Source: Chryseobacterium sp. SC28 (GTDB lineage Bacteria; Bacteroidota; Bacteroidia; Flavobacteriales; Weeksellaceae). Taken from it: 47,566 bases of DNA. Under the pieces are notes generated by a model. That model did not search any database. It had not been told where the DNA came from and saw only the letters and a program-made list of their open reading frames with translations. A program made the translations under genes and the position numbers. Each line of letters begins with the position of its first letter. Position 1 is the stretch's first letter. The stretch covers positions 8,618 to 56,183 of the forward strand of contig NZ_QOVY01000018.1 in the NCBI RefSeq assembly GCF_003932955.1, given 5' to 3'. Positions 33,257 through 41,750 of the stretch are shown piece after piece.

Positions 33257-34357
33257 ATGAACAATATATTATGTTTTAGCCACCTGCAATGGAATTTCGT
33301 TTATCAACGTCCGCAGCATTTACTAACCCGATTTGCCAAGCAAAATAAAGTTTTTTATTTCGAAGAGCCGCGAAGTGGGCTTTCCGATTTCTACGAACTT
33401 AAATTGCAAGACGGTATTTCCATTATTCAGATGTTCCTGTCGGACGATTGTGAGAATCGAAATCTGAGACTAAAAAAATTGGTTAACAAAATTCTTGCAG
33501 ATCAACATATTAGTAATTATTACTGCTGGTATTATACTCCTATGGCTTTGGAATATACTTCTCATCTGAAACCCGCCGTAACTATCTATGATTCAATGGA
33601 CGAGCTTTCTGCCTTTCGCTTTGCACCTCCGCAATTATTAGAGTTGGAAGAGCAGCTTTTTAAGAAAGCAGATATTGTTTTTACTGGTGGCTACACGCTC
33701 TATCAGGCCAAAAAAAATAGGCATCACAATATCCATCCTTTTCCAAGCAGTATCGATAAGGAACATTTTCTGGCTGCCAGAAGAAATACTCCCGATCCTC
33801 AAGATCAAAAAAACATTCCCCATCCGAGACTCGGATTTTATGGCGTCATCGATGAGCGGTTTGATATTGAACTATTGCGGGAAATAGCTTTTAGTAGACC
33901 CGATTGGCATTTTGTAATCATCGGTCCGGTGGTGAAAATTGATAAAAAGGATTTGCCGAAAGCTCAAAATATTCATTATTTAGGTCCCAAAAAATATTCG
34001 GAATTACCGGATTATATGCGTCACTGGGATATTGCAATGGTAATGTTTGCGATTAATGAATCTACAGAATTCATCAGCCCCACCAAAACGCCTGAGTATC
34101 TTGCGGCCGGTCTTCCTGTCATTTCGACGCCGATAAAAGATGTTATAAAACCCTATGGCGAAGCCAATCTCGTTTATATTGCCGACAGCGCGGATAGTTT
34201 TATTGCGTATGCCGAAAAAGAACTGACTAAAAAGTGCAGAAAAAAATGGCTTATGAAGGTGGATGATTTCCTTGCAAACGAGTCTTGGGACAACACTTTC
34301 GAAAAAATGAATCTATTAATTAACAATGTCAAAAAAAGCAGCCAAAAATATGTATGA
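33257..34357 (+). CDS. Glycosyltransferase (GT-B fold, family 1/4 type)
   Basis: This 366-residue cytosolic or membrane-associated protein opens with MNNILCFSHLQWNFVYQRPQ, a pattern known from glycosyltransferases encoded next to UDP-galactopyranose mutase. The C-terminal nucleotide-sugar half contains LGFYGVIDERFDIELL and SPTKTPEYLAAGLPVIST, where the Glu-Ala-Gly-Pro region contacts the donor. Its last codons overlap the glf start. The donor is probably a sugar nucleotide for surface polysaccharide, possibly UDP-galactofuranose given the neighbour. The reading frame is intact although its downstream partners are broken. Confidence 0.85.
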   Translation: MNNILCFSHLQWNFVYQRPQHLLTRFAKQNKVFYFEEPRSGLSDFYELKLQDGISIIQMFLSDDCENRNLRLKKLVNKILADQHISNYYCWYYTPMALEYTSHLKPAVTIYDSMDELSAFRFAPPQLLELEEQLFKKADIVFTGGYTLYQAKKNRHHNIHPFPSSIDKEHFLAARRNTPDPQDQKNIPHPRLGFYGVIDERFDIELLREIAFSRPDWHFVIIGPVVKIDKKDLPKAQNIHYLGPKKYSELPDYMRHWDIAMVMFAINESTEFISPTKTPEYLAAGLPVISTPIKDVIKPYGEANLVYIADSADSFIAYAEKELTKKCRKKWLMKVDDFLANESWDNTFEKMNLLINNVKKSSQKYV

Positions 34358-35120
34358 TTTTTTAATTGTAGGATGTGGTTTCGCAGGTTCGGTTTTAGCG
34401 GAAAGACTGGCGGAGGCGGGAAAAAAAGTATTAATTGTGGATAAAAGGGATCATATTGGCGGTAATGCATACGATTTTTATGACACAGAAGGGATTCTGA
34501 TTCACAAATACGGTCCCCATATTTTCCATACCAACTCAGAAGAAGTGTTCAGATATCTATCCAGATTCACACAATGGCGTCCATACGAACACAGAGTTCT
34601 AGCCAGTGTAGACGGGCAGTTGCTTCCGATTCCTATTAATTTGACAACAATTAACAAGCTGTATGGAAGGAATCTGACGTCCGATGAGGTAGTGAAATTT
34701 CTGGCTTCAAAAGCGGAACTTCGAAAACCTGTTTTGACCTCGGAAGATGTGGTGGTAAACGCTGTCGGAAAGGAACTGTACGAAAAATTTTTCCGTGGCT
34801 ACACCAAAAAGCAGTGGAATCTGGATCCCTCGGAACTGGATGCTTCCGTGACTGCCAGAGTGCCAACGAGAACCAATAGCGACGACCGCTATTTCACAGA
34901 CACCTATCAGGCAATGCCAAAAAATGGCTATACGCAGATGTTCAGAAATATGCTGTCGCACCCTAATATTCACATTATGCTCAACACCAATTATAAAGAT
35001 ATCGTCGATTTAATTCCCTATCAAAAATTGATTTATACGGGTCCGATCGACGCTTACTTCGACTATCAGTTCGGAAAACTGCCCTATCGAATCCGCTTTG
35101 GCGAAGTCTTCATTCTTTAA
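34350..35120 (+). pseudogene. glf: UDP-galactopyranose mutase, C-terminally truncated
   Basis: The frame encodes 256 residues from MYDFLIVGCGFAGS (FAD-binding Gly-rich loop, 8-13); an in-frame ATG at 34326 is an alternative start. Family blocks follow in order: HIGGNAYDFYD, KYGPHIFHT, EDVVVNAVGKELYEKFFRGYTKKQW, SVTARVPTR, and YTGPIDAYFDYQFGKLPYR. Glf proteins run to about 370-390 residues. Here the sequence departs from the family right after GKLPYR and stops nine codons later. The missing part holds substrate and FAD contacts, so the product is probably inactive. The start overlaps the glycosyltransferase stop by 8 bases. Confidence 0.85.
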
Positions 35121-35425
35121 TCGAGGAAGTTTTTGTTAATTATGGAAGGCCCATTGTTCTCTCGGAAACCAGTCATCCAGGACAAAATCGGCCCGCTTGG
35201 CTGTCCATGATACGAGATGAATGCGAAATTATTTGTCAATCTGGTCTTCCTTTTTTTGGATGCTGTATCTACCCGGTTATTGACCGTCCGGATTGGGATT
35301 TCCCGCATATTTGGCATCATAGCGGGCTGTGGGATATTACTGATGCCGAAAAACTGGAACGCGAGCCACACTCAGAAAGTCTTAAGGTAGTGAATACCTT
35401 CTCCGTGTTGGAGCGGAGCAGTTAA
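35087..35425 (+). pseudogene. C-terminal remnant of a glycoside hydrolase-like protein
   Basis: In a frame shifted from glf, about 112 codons are open. They encode NPLWRSLHSLIEEVFVNYGRPIVLSETSH, then GLPFFGCCIYPVIDRPDWDFPHIWHHSGLWDI, ending with TAA at 35423-35425. I recognise this as the end of family-1-glycosidase-like proteins (Glu in the SETSH block, YPxIDRxDW, HWHNSGLWD) often encoded beside glycosyltransferase and glf genes. There is no N-terminus or plausible start, so it is a fragment. The point where glf similarity ends and this similarity begins is the same, near 35087-35095. Confidence 0.72.
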
Positions 35426-35479
35426 CAGCCAATCTGCCTAAAAAAAATCCCTGATGATTTTAAAAATATGCAGTCATCG

Positions 35480-35510
35480 AAAAAGCCATCCTGATAAGAA
35501 TGGCCTTTTT
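35480..35510. terminator. Bidirectional terminator
   Basis: AAAAAGCCAT (35480-35489) pairs with ATGGCCTTTTT (35500-35510) with one bulged base. It has T5 on one strand and T5 on the other, so it can serve the decayed sugar locus from the left and the HtrA gene from the right. Confidence 0.7.
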
Positions 35511-35533
35511 GCTTATTTTATTTTAAAAGGATT

Positions 35534-37051
35534 TTATGGCATTTTAAAACCTCGTGTCGTGATCCGGCCGTAGCTGTCCACATATTTTACTTGAACGTTG
35601 CCTTTATATCCGTTTAGGATTTTTTCTACATCTTTCTGCGTATTCACTGGTTTTCCGTTGATTTCCATCACGATGTAGTTATCAACCACACCAATTTTAT
35701 CCATTTCACTACCTTCCACAACATTTTTTGCGATGACGCCGCTTTCAAGACCGTAGTCCGTTTTTACCCGTTCACTTAGCGGTTCGAATTCCGCTCCGAT
35801 TTTTTCAGTGACGGTCAAATCCTCTTTGCTTCGGGTCGAAGTTCTGCCTTTGAGGTCTTTCAATGTCACATTTACGGTATTTTCTTTTCCGTTTCTGATG
35901 TACGTCACTGCTACTTTGTCGCCCGGTCTCTTGCTTCCTATGATAAACGAAAGATCAGAAAAACCGTTAATATAAGTATTATCTATTTTTATAATAATAT
36001 CGCCCGGTTTTATTCCTGCATCTTCAGCACCACTTTTCTCGGTCACTTCGGTAACGTAAATACCGTCGCCGGTTTTCAAATTTTTCTTCTCTTTTTGATT
36101 GTAGGCTTCTACTTGCAGGGCATTAGAAAGATCCAAGCTTCCTACGCCCAGAAAACCTCGTTGCACCAAACCAAACTTCTTGATATCCTCCACAACTTTG
36201 CGGGCAAGGTTCGACGGTACTGCAAAACCATAGCCTTCGTAATAACCCGTTTTCGATTGGATGGCGGTATTGATGCCGATCAGATCACCGTTGACGTTTA
36301 CAAGAGCACCCCCGCTATTCCCGGGATTAATAGCTGCATCTGTCTGTATAAAACTTTCGATCGGCGTTCTCGATTGTTGGCTTAGGATATCGATGCTTCT
36401 TCCTTTTGCCGATATGATCCCCGCTGTGACAGTAGAATTGAGCCCGAGCGGATTCCCTACAGCCAAAACCCATTGCCCCACTTCTGCCAAGTCGGAGTTG
36501 GCAAAATTGAGATAAGGCAAACCATTTTCTTCAATTTTTAAAAGAGAAATATCCGTATTGGGATCTGTACCGACCAACGTGGCGATGTAGGTTTTCTTGT
36601 TGCTCAAAACAACTTCCAATTTATTGGCACCTGCAACCACGTGATTATTGGAAATAATGTAACCGTCTGGCGAGATGATGACTCCAGAACCTAAACCGGA
36701 AGGCATGTTTTTAGGCGCTTGCTTCTGTCTTTGCTGGTTAGGTCCCAAAGGGCCAAAGAAAAACTCAAACATATCGATGTCGGGCATCGTTTGCGCGCGA
36801 TCCTGATAATTTTTGATGGTTACAACAGCGGGAACCGTAGTTTTTGCAGCTTTTACAAAATCGTCGGCCACCGCAGAACCTATGCTCGCAAAAGCTGATT
36901 TATTGGAAGCCGTAGTGAAATAGGAGTAATCTTCTTTGCTGTTGTCCTGATCGAAATATTGACTCGCTCCGAAAACGGTTGCTCCGGAAATAACGCCGGT
37001 GACTACAAAAGGCATTAGTTTTTTTAAGGTATTCTTCATCTTATTATTCAT
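35534..37051 (-). CDS. HtrA/Deg-type serine protease with two PDZ domains
   Basis: This 505-residue protein has an N-terminal membrane or signal segment (about residues 13-30), placing it in the periplasm. The trypsin-like domain holds the triad His137 (NNHVV), Asp167 (DPNTDISLL) and Ser246 (NPGNSGGAL). PDZ1 (about 285-400, RGFLGVGSLDLS onward) and PDZ2 (about 415-500) follow. The family degrades or refolds misfolded envelope proteins. An alternative ATG lies at residue 5. A TAAATTTG -7 element at 37082-37075 supports the start region. Confidence 0.95.
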   Translation of the reverse strand: MNNKMKNTLKKLMPFVVTGVISGATVFGASQYFDQDNSKEDYSYFTTASNKSAFASIGSAVADDFVKAAKTTVPAVVTIKNYQDRAQTMPDIDMFEFFFGPLGPNQQRQKQAPKNMPSGLGSGVIISPDGYIISNNHVVAGANKLEVVLSNKKTYIATLVGTDPNTDISLLKIEENGLPYLNFANSDLAEVGQWVLAVGNPLGLNSTVTAGIISAKGRSIDILSQQSRTPIESFIQTDAAINPGNSGGALVNVNGDLIGINTAIQSKTGYYEGYGFAVPSNLARKVVEDIKKFGLVQRGFLGVGSLDLSNALQVEAYNQKEKKNLKTGDGIYVTEVTEKSGAEDAGIKPGDIIIKIDNTYINGFSDLSFIIGSKRPGDKVAVTYIRNGKENTVNVTLKDLKGRTSTRSKEDLTVTEKIGAEFEPLSERVKTDYGLESGVIAKNVVEGSEMDKIGVVDNYIVMEINGKPVNTQKDVEKILNGYKGNVQVKYVDSYGRITTRGFKMP

Positions 37052-37074
37052 TTCTATTTGGGATTATCATCTGA

Positions 37075-37082
37075 CAAATTTA
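37075..37082 (-). promoter_or_regulatory. -7 element of the htrA-like gene
   Basis: Reading leftwards, TAAATTTG fits TAnnTTTG, 23 bases before the ATG at 37051. No -33 TTTG at proper spacing was found. Confidence 0.4.
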
Positions 37083-37374
37083 ATGCTAAATTGGTCTGAA
37101 CTAAAAAATTAGTGTTACAGTTTTAACGATATTTAACATTTTTACAAAACTCTTAGTAAAATTGGTGTTGGTTTTAAGTCAAATTGGCAGTTTTGGTATT
37201 CTCAAGCAACGCCGGATTGTTAATTTTTCTGCTTGCGAGTTTGGCGTCATAAATTAAAACGTTTGACTTACCGTATTTTGGCAAAACTTTTGTTCCTTGT
37301 TATTTTAGAAAGTTCCCGCTATTTCCGAAGAAAAGAATTTTCTTCAATTGCAATCAGAAAAAAATAAACCTATT

Positions 37375-37851
37375 ATGGAAACAGAAAATATTGTCGAAAG
37401 ACTCACCAAATACGAATTTGAAAAAAGTAATGTTTATACAGGTTTCAAATCGGTAGAAGAAGCGAGAAAATTCGCTGAAGAACGAAATGGCAAATTACTG
37501 GAGGTAGGCTTCCTCGATGGGAACGACAGCCCCGTGGAAGATGACTCTCAAAATCTTCTGGCGGAAAATAAATGTTACAAAGCCGTGGCAGGACCTGACT
37601 ACCAATTTCTTTATTCAGCGGATGAAGGTTTTCAAGAAGCTGCAGAACAGTTAAAAGAAAGGCAGGCGGAGATTACGGAAAAAAGTCCCGACGAAAAGTA
37701 CTTTTTTGATGCGGACTGGCAGATCACCGAAGATCCGGTTATTGTGCTCTTCAAAGGTAAAATTGTAGACGTCACTTCTCGCGAGAGATCGAAGTATCTG
37801 ATGCATGCCAAAGTGTATGAAGTCGCCGTAAGTGTTCCGAAATCCGAATAA
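37375..37851 (+). CDS. Hypothetical acidic protein
   Basis: The protein has 158 residues from the ATG at 37375; an in-frame TTG nine codons upstream was set aside because METENIVERL is the more natural start. It is acidic and soluble-looking, with no signal peptide, membrane helix or cysteine-rich motif. The order is an alpha/beta-looking N-terminal half (YTGFKSVEEARKFAEERNGKLLEVGF), a Glu/Gln-rich helical middle (FQEAAEQLKERQAEI) and a beta-rich end (DPVIVLFKGKIVDVTSRERS). I do not recognise the family. Coding is supported by codon pattern and length. Confidence 0.6.
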   Translation: METENIVERLTKYEFEKSNVYTGFKSVEEARKFAEERNGKLLEVGFLDGNDSPVEDDSQNLLAENKCYKAVAGPDYQFLYSADEGFQEAAEQLKERQAEITEKSPDEKYFFDADWQITEDPVIVLFKGKIVDVTSRERSKYLMHAKVYEVAVSVPKSE

Positions 37852-37983
37852 GATTGGCAAGATTATGCGGCTGGCAAATTTGTTCCGCTTCCCTTGTCTT
37901 CTAAAACTTTCGGGCTTGATATCTAAGAGATAATAATAAGATACAAAACGACAATCCTAACTTTTAAAAAAAAATTGAAAAAG

Positions 37984-38175
37984 ATGGCAACAGAAAAAAA
38001 ATATTCCGACAAAGCCCAAAAAAAGGTGGGTAAGGTAATGCACGAATTCAAAGAAGGTACTTTAAAATCCGGATCCGGCAAAAAAGTAACCAGCAAGAAA
38101 CAAGCAGTCGCTATCGGGATTTCCGAAGCGAGAGACAAAGGTTTAAAAGTCCCTAAGGAAAAGAAATCCAAATAA
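37984..38175 (+). CDS. DUF6496 family small basic protein
   Basis: The protein has 63 residues from the ATG at 37984; a TTG three codons upstream is possible but weaker. It is Lys-rich, with the family pattern GKVMHEFKEGTLKSGSGKKVTSKKQAVAIGISEAR. The alternating basic and helical make-up suggests nucleic acid binding, but function is not established. A perfect terminator follows 8 bases after the stop. Confidence 0.8.
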   Translation: MATEKKYSDKAQKKVGKVMHEFKEGTLKSGSGKKVTSKKQAVAIGISEARDKGLKVPKEKKSK

Positions 38176-38182
38176 AATCTCG

Positions 38183-38207
38183 TCCGGCTTATCAGCCGGA
38201 TTTTTTT
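38183..38207 (+). terminator. Terminator of the DUF6496 gene
   Basis: TCCGGCT (38183-38189) and AGCCGGA (38194-38200) form a perfect 7-pair stem with a TATC loop, followed by T7. Confidence 0.9.
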
Positions 38208-38240
38208 ATTAGAAAAGTAGTAAAGAGAGAAATTTCTTCA

Positions 38241-38273
38241 TTTGCAACATTTTGGTTTTTATTAATAACTTTG
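38241..38273 (+). promoter_or_regulatory. Consensus promoter of mtaB
   Basis: TTTG (38241-38244), a spacer of 21 bases, then TAACTTTG (38266-38273): a full match to the Bacteroidota promoter pattern. The ATG at 38281 is 7 bases after the -7 element, so the transcript should have almost no leader. Confidence 0.7.
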
Positions 38274-38280
38274 CAGCCTT

Positions 38281-39639
38281 ATGTCGGATTTCCTTTCTCA
38301 ACCGAAGACTGTTGCGTTTCACACACTTGGCTGCAAGCTCAATTTTGCAGAAACTTCTACTATTGCCCGGCAATTGACAGAGGCCGGTTATGAAAAAGTA
38401 AGTTTTGACGAGCCGGCAAAAGTTTATATCATCAATACTTGCTCCGTGACGGAAAACGCAGATAAAGAATGTAAACTTCACGTGAAGCGTGCTCTGCGGG
38501 CTAATCCGGAAGGCTTGGTTGCCATTATCGGTTGCTATGCGCAGCTAAAACCCGAAGAAATATCTGCGATCCCCGGCGTCGACCTAGTTTTGGGAGCAAA
38601 GGAAAAATTCAATATTCTCAGCTACCTTGATGATCTGGAAAAGTCGGAAACTAAGGCAATGGTCCACTCTTGCGAGATCGATGAAGCCGATTTTTTTGTA
38701 GGTTCGTATTCCATCGGCGACCGAACCCGTGCTTTTCTCAAGGTGCAGGACGGCTGCGATTACAAATGTACTTATTGCACAATTCCCTTGGCCAGAGGGA
38801 TTTCACGATCCGACACAATCGGGAATGTGATTGCCAATGCCAAAGAAATTGCCGCGAAAGGCATTAAAGAAATTGTTTTGACAGGCGTCAATATTGGCGA
38901 TTACGGAAAAGGCGAGTTTGGCAACAAAAAACACGAACATACTTTTCTGGATTTGATTGCGGAACTCGATAAAATAGAGGGCATCGAAAGAATCCGAATT
39001 TCTTCCATCGAACCCAACCTGTTGAAAAATGAGAGCATCGAGTTGGTCGCTAAGAGCAGAAGTTTTGTTCCGCACTTCCATATTCCGCTCCAGTCGGGCA
39101 GTGATGAATTGCTGAAAAAAATGAAGCGCCGCTACTTGACCAATCTATACAAAAACCGCGTTGAGAAAATCAAAGAAGTGATGCCGCGAGCAGCAATCGG
39201 TGTCGATGTCATTGTGGGATTTCCGGGCGAGACGGAAGCCTTGTTTATGGAAACTTATAACTTCATAAATGAACTTCCCATCAGCTATCTTCACGTTTTT
39301 ACCTATTCCGAAAGAGAAAATACGGAAGCGGCTAATATGCCTGGCGCAGTTCCAATTCCTGAAAGAAAACGCCGAAACAAAATGCTGAGAATCCTTTCCG
39401 AGAAAAAGAAAATGGAATTCTACAGAAGTCAATTAGGAAGAAAACTGAGCGTCCTTTGGGAACACGAAAATAAAAAAGGAATGATGTACGGCTTTACGGA
39501 AAACTATATCCGAGTTTCCAAAACATTTGATGCTAAATCTGTCAACCAAATAGAAAATATCATTCTGGATCAAATCTCGGATGAAGGCTGTGTCTCTATC
39601 AAAGAAAGCTCATACCAAGAGTTTTTGGCAAAGATTTGA
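38281..39639 (+). CDS. mtaB: tRNA t6A37 methylthiotransferase MtaB
   Basis: This 452-residue radical-SAM enzyme converts t6A37 to ms2t6A in tRNAs reading ANN codons. The N-terminal UPF0004 domain carries cluster ligands Cys18, Cys54 and Cys85. The radical-SAM motif is Cys159, Cys163 and Cys166 (CDYKCTYC). The C-terminal TRAM-like part begins near residue 375. The MtaB subgroup is favoured over MiaB and RimO by FHTLGCKLNFAET and by ISSIEPN. A consensus promoter directly precedes the start codon. A tRNA-Lys(UUU), a known substrate class for this modification, is encoded twice about 2 kb away. Confidence 0.93.
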   Translation: MSDFLSQPKTVAFHTLGCKLNFAETSTIARQLTEAGYEKVSFDEPAKVYIINTCSVTENADKECKLHVKRALRANPEGLVAIIGCYAQLKPEEISAIPGVDLVLGAKEKFNILSYLDDLEKSETKAMVHSCEIDEADFFVGSYSIGDRTRAFLKVQDGCDYKCTYCTIPLARGISRSDTIGNVIANAKEIAAKGIKEIVLTGVNIGDYGKGEFGNKKHEHTFLDLIAELDKIEGIERIRISSIEPNLLKNESIELVAKSRSFVPHFHIPLQSGSDELLKKMKRRYLTNLYKNRVEKIKEVMPRAAIGVDVIVGFPGETEALFMETYNFINELPISYLHVFTYSERENTEAANMPGAVPIPERKRRNKMLRILSEKKKMEFYRSQLGRKLSVLWEHENKKGMMYGFTENYIRVSKTFDAKSVNQIENIILDQISDEGCVSIKESSYQEFLAKI

Positions 39640-39656
39640 ATCAAAAATATCACAAT

Positions 39657-39688
39657 AAAAAAGCGGAATATTTATTATATAGTCCGCT
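39657..39688 (-). terminator. Terminator of the FKBP-like lipoprotein gene
   Basis: Reading leftwards, AGCGGA (39688-39683) pairs with TCCGCT (39667-39662) over a 15-base AT-rich loop, followed by T6. mtaB converges on it. Confidence 0.55.
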
Positions 39689-39711
39689 CTAATATTTTGA
39701 TTAAATTCCCA

Positions 39712-40443
39712 TTAATCTTCCGTTGCCATATCCCGTGCTCTGGTTTTGTAAACCTGAAAGTTGAAAACAATACTTCTGTCTGTATACGCATAAATATTAC
39801 TATCTCTGGCGAAAGCCGCTCTGGAAGGAACGATGATGACGCCCTGCATATTGTAATCGGCAGAATCCTCCAGATCGAAGGATTTGAAAAACTTCAACCC
39901 TTCCTGCAGGCCTTCTATCTCGTAGAAGTTTCTGCCGTACGTCGTATGATACGTATCATTGTAGTTCTTCAGAACGGAAGATTTTACGTAGTAATAAGCA
40001 GGATCCTTCACCACATTGCCGGAGGCCAAACTGTTAGAAAAAGTAGATTCGTTGCTATAAACGATTTTATCATCCACCTTGGTAGAAATATAACTTTTGG
40101 CGACGATCATTAAATGGATTACATCGGTGCTTCCGATTTCTTTTCCAGGCTCGGGTTGCGCGCCCGGTCTCAAGAGGTAAATAACACCAGACGGAAGTTT
40201 TACGTAATCGTAATCGATCAGTTTTATTTCATTATCATCGGTCGTCACAGTGTCATCAAACTCGGTAATCACTCCTTTGCTGTTGAGATAATTTTTGTTC
40301 ATGAAATCTATGGCTGCTGCATCGTCATAGGAATTTTGTTCCTCGATAGTCAAAATTACTGCATCTTCATTATTGTCATCGTCATTATTGCATGCTTGCA
40401 GTATGACCGCAGACAGAGCAATTCCTAAAAGTATTTTCTTCAT
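39712..40443 (-). CDS. FKBP-like peptidyl-prolyl isomerase lipoprotein (probable)
   Basis: This 243-residue protein has a lipoprotein signal (MKKILLGIALSAVILQAC, lipobox Cys18) followed by an acidic Asn/Asp linker. Residues about 95-235 look like the FKBP fold seen in Flavobacteriia lipoproteins of the GldI/FKBP group, with GLQEGLKFFKSF in the place of the usual GW-x-GL-x5 block. Key aromatic active-site residues are not clearly conserved, so isomerase activity is doubtful. It sits on the envelope, facing the periplasm. A TACTTTTG -7 element lies 38 bases upstream. Confidence 0.65.
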   Translation of the reverse strand: MKKILLGIALSAVILQACNNDDDNNEDAVILTIEEQNSYDDAAAIDFMNKNYLNSKGVITEFDDTVTTDDNEIKLIDYDYVKLPSGVIYLLRPGAQPEPGKEIGSTDVIHLMIVAKSYISTKVDDKIVYSNESTFSNSLASGNVVKDPAYYYVKSSVLKNYNDTYHTTYGRNFYEIEGLQEGLKFFKSFDLEDSADYNMQGVIIVPSRAAFARDSNIYAYTDRSIVFNFQVYKTRARDMATED

Positions 40444-40481
40444 TTTTTATTTAATCTTAAATTGCGATTAATTTAACGCGA

Positions 40482-40489
40482 CAAAAGTA
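40482..40489 (-). promoter_or_regulatory. -7 element of the FKBP-like gene
   Basis: Reading leftwards, TACTTTTG fits TAnnTTTG, 38 bases before the ATG at 40443. No -33 element was found. It lies 10 bases from the divergent S4-protein start. Confidence 0.4.
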
Positions 40490-40498
40490 TAAAAAATA

Positions 40499-40933
40499 AT
40501 GAGAATAGATAAATATTTGTGGAGCATAAGATTTTATAAGACCAGAACGCTCGCCGCAGATGAGATAAAAAAGAACCGAGTGAGCATAGGCGAAAATCCT
40601 GTTAAAGCTTCCAGGGAAGTGAGACCGGGCGATCTCATCAAAATCCGAAAAAACCAAATAGACTACAAAATAAAAGTTCTCGAAATCCCAAAAAGTAGAG
40701 TAGGAGCCAAGTTGGTACCCGTGTACGTGCAGGATATGACGGACAAAGATCAATACGAATTGCTAAAGCTCCGAAAATCGGCGCAAGATTATTACCGGCA
40801 AAAAGGCATCGGAAGACCTACCAAGAAAGACCGCCGAGAAATAGATGACTTCGCAGGCGACGGCTTTTCAGACGAGATTGACGATAACGGATGGGATGCC
40901 TTCTTCAAAGAAAATAAAGAAGACGAAGATTAG
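40499..40933 (+). CDS. S4-domain RNA-binding protein (Hsp15/HslR type)
   Basis: This 144-residue protein opens with the S4 RNA-binding domain (residues 1-60: RIDKYLWSIRFYKTRTLAADEIKKNRVSI). It has a basic central part and a strongly acidic C-terminal tail rich in Asp and Glu. Hsp15 binds ribosomal 50S subunits carrying stalled nascent chains; this role is inferred from family. Its stop overlaps the stop of the convergent aroK by 3 bases, so the two share no spacer and no terminator. Confidence 0.88.
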   Translation: MRIDKYLWSIRFYKTRTLAADEIKKNRVSIGENPVKASREVRPGDLIKIRKNQIDYKIKVLEIPKSRVGAKLVPVYVQDMTDKDQYELLKLRKSAQDYYRQKGIGRPTKKDRREIDDFAGDGFSDEIDDNGWDAFFKENKEDED

Positions 40934-41445
40934 ATTCCCAATAGTTTTACGATTTCGTCGGACACTTCTGTGGCGGTTTTGAAATCGGTATCGATGGTGA
41001 AATGCGCTTGGGAATAGTAGGGATTTCTCTCGAAAAGATGCTTCGCAATATATTCGGGAACCTCGGAATCTGCTAAATTGGCAATCAAGGGGCGTGTATT
41101 TTTATGCAGCAAAATGCGATGGGCGAGTGTCCCCACAGATGCGCGGAGAAAAAAGCTGGTTGACATCCTGTTGATGAGGTTTATATTGTCGTAATAGACC
41201 GGCGTGCCGCCCCCAAGACTAAGAACTATATTGTCCTCCGTCGCCAAAATTTCTTCCAAAATCGTTCTTTCAACTTTTCTGAAATAGATCTCTCCGCGCT
41301 GCTCAAAGATTTCGGAAATCGTCTGCTGATGCCGGTTAGAAATCATTTCGTCGAGGTCTACCAGCCTGAAATTTATTTTGCGGCTCAAGTTTATGGAAAC
41401 GTGAGATTTACCACAACCCATATATCCCAGCAGAGAAATGATCAT
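40930..41445 (-). CDS. aroK: Shikimate kinase
   Basis: This 171-residue cytosolic enzyme phosphorylates shikimate at position 3 in aromatic amino acid synthesis. Walker A is GYMGCGKS (7-14). LVDLDEMI (about 29-36) supplies the substrate-binding aspartate, and LSLGGGTPVYYDN (about 75-87) the Gly-rich shikimate loop. A lid arginine occurs near TRPLI. Length is normal. It is not grouped with other aro genes. Confidence 0.93.
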   Translation of the reverse strand: MIISLLGYMGCGKSHVSINLSRKINFRLVDLDEMISNRHQQTISEIFEQRGEIYFRKVERTILEEILATEDNIVLSLGGGTPVYYDNINLINRMSTSFFLRASVGTLAHRILLHKNTRPLIANLADSEVPEYIAKHLFERNPYYSQAHFTIDTDFKTATEVSDEIVKLLGI

Positions 41446-41476
41446 TATTTTATTTTTAACAAAGTTCCTAAAAAAT

Positions 41477-41506
41477 TTTGAGATTTTAAAAAAACACCTA
41501 TCTTTG
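41477..41506 (+). promoter_or_regulatory. Promoter of the tRNA cluster
   Basis: TTTG (41477-41480), an 18-base spacer and TATCTTTG (41499-41506) match the Bacteroidota consensus. It lies about 45 bases before the first tRNA. Confidence 0.6.
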
Positions 41507-41551
41507 CACCACTTAAAAAAGAGATAGAAATATTGAGGTTTTAGTGCGGCC

Positions 41552-41624
41552 GACTCGGTAGCTCAGCTGGTAGAGCAATACACTTTTAATGTATGGGTCC
41601 TGGGTTCGAATCCCAGCCGGGTCA
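41552..41624 (+). tRNA. tRNA-Lys (anticodon TTT), copy 1
   Basis: This is a 73-base cloverleaf without encoded CCA. The acceptor GACTCGG pairs with CCGGGTC, leaving a T4-G69 wobble. Anticodon loop CTTTTAA gives TTT, and the T loop is GGTTCGAATCC. It differs from copy 2 at one base only (G versus A in the 3' acceptor strand). It is the first of three tRNAs that share one promoter and terminator. Confidence 0.97.
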
Positions 41625-41657
41625 CGAGTTTAGTCCGTAGCAATACGGTTTTTTTTT

Positions 41658-41741
41658 GCCTGTGTGGTGAAATTGGTAGACACGCCATCTTGAGGGGGTG
41701 GTTTCCTATTGGATGTGCTGGTTCGAGTCCAGTCGCAGGCA
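41658..41741 (+). tRNA. tRNA-Leu (anticodon GAG)
   Basis: This is an 84-base type II tRNA. The acceptor GCCTGTG pairs with CGCAGGC (one wobble). Anticodon loop TTGAGGG gives GAG. The variable arm (TTTCCTATTGGATG region) is long, as in leucine tRNAs, and the T loop is GGTTCGAGTCC. No CCA is encoded. Confidence 0.96.
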
Positions 41742-41750
41742 CATAAAAAA

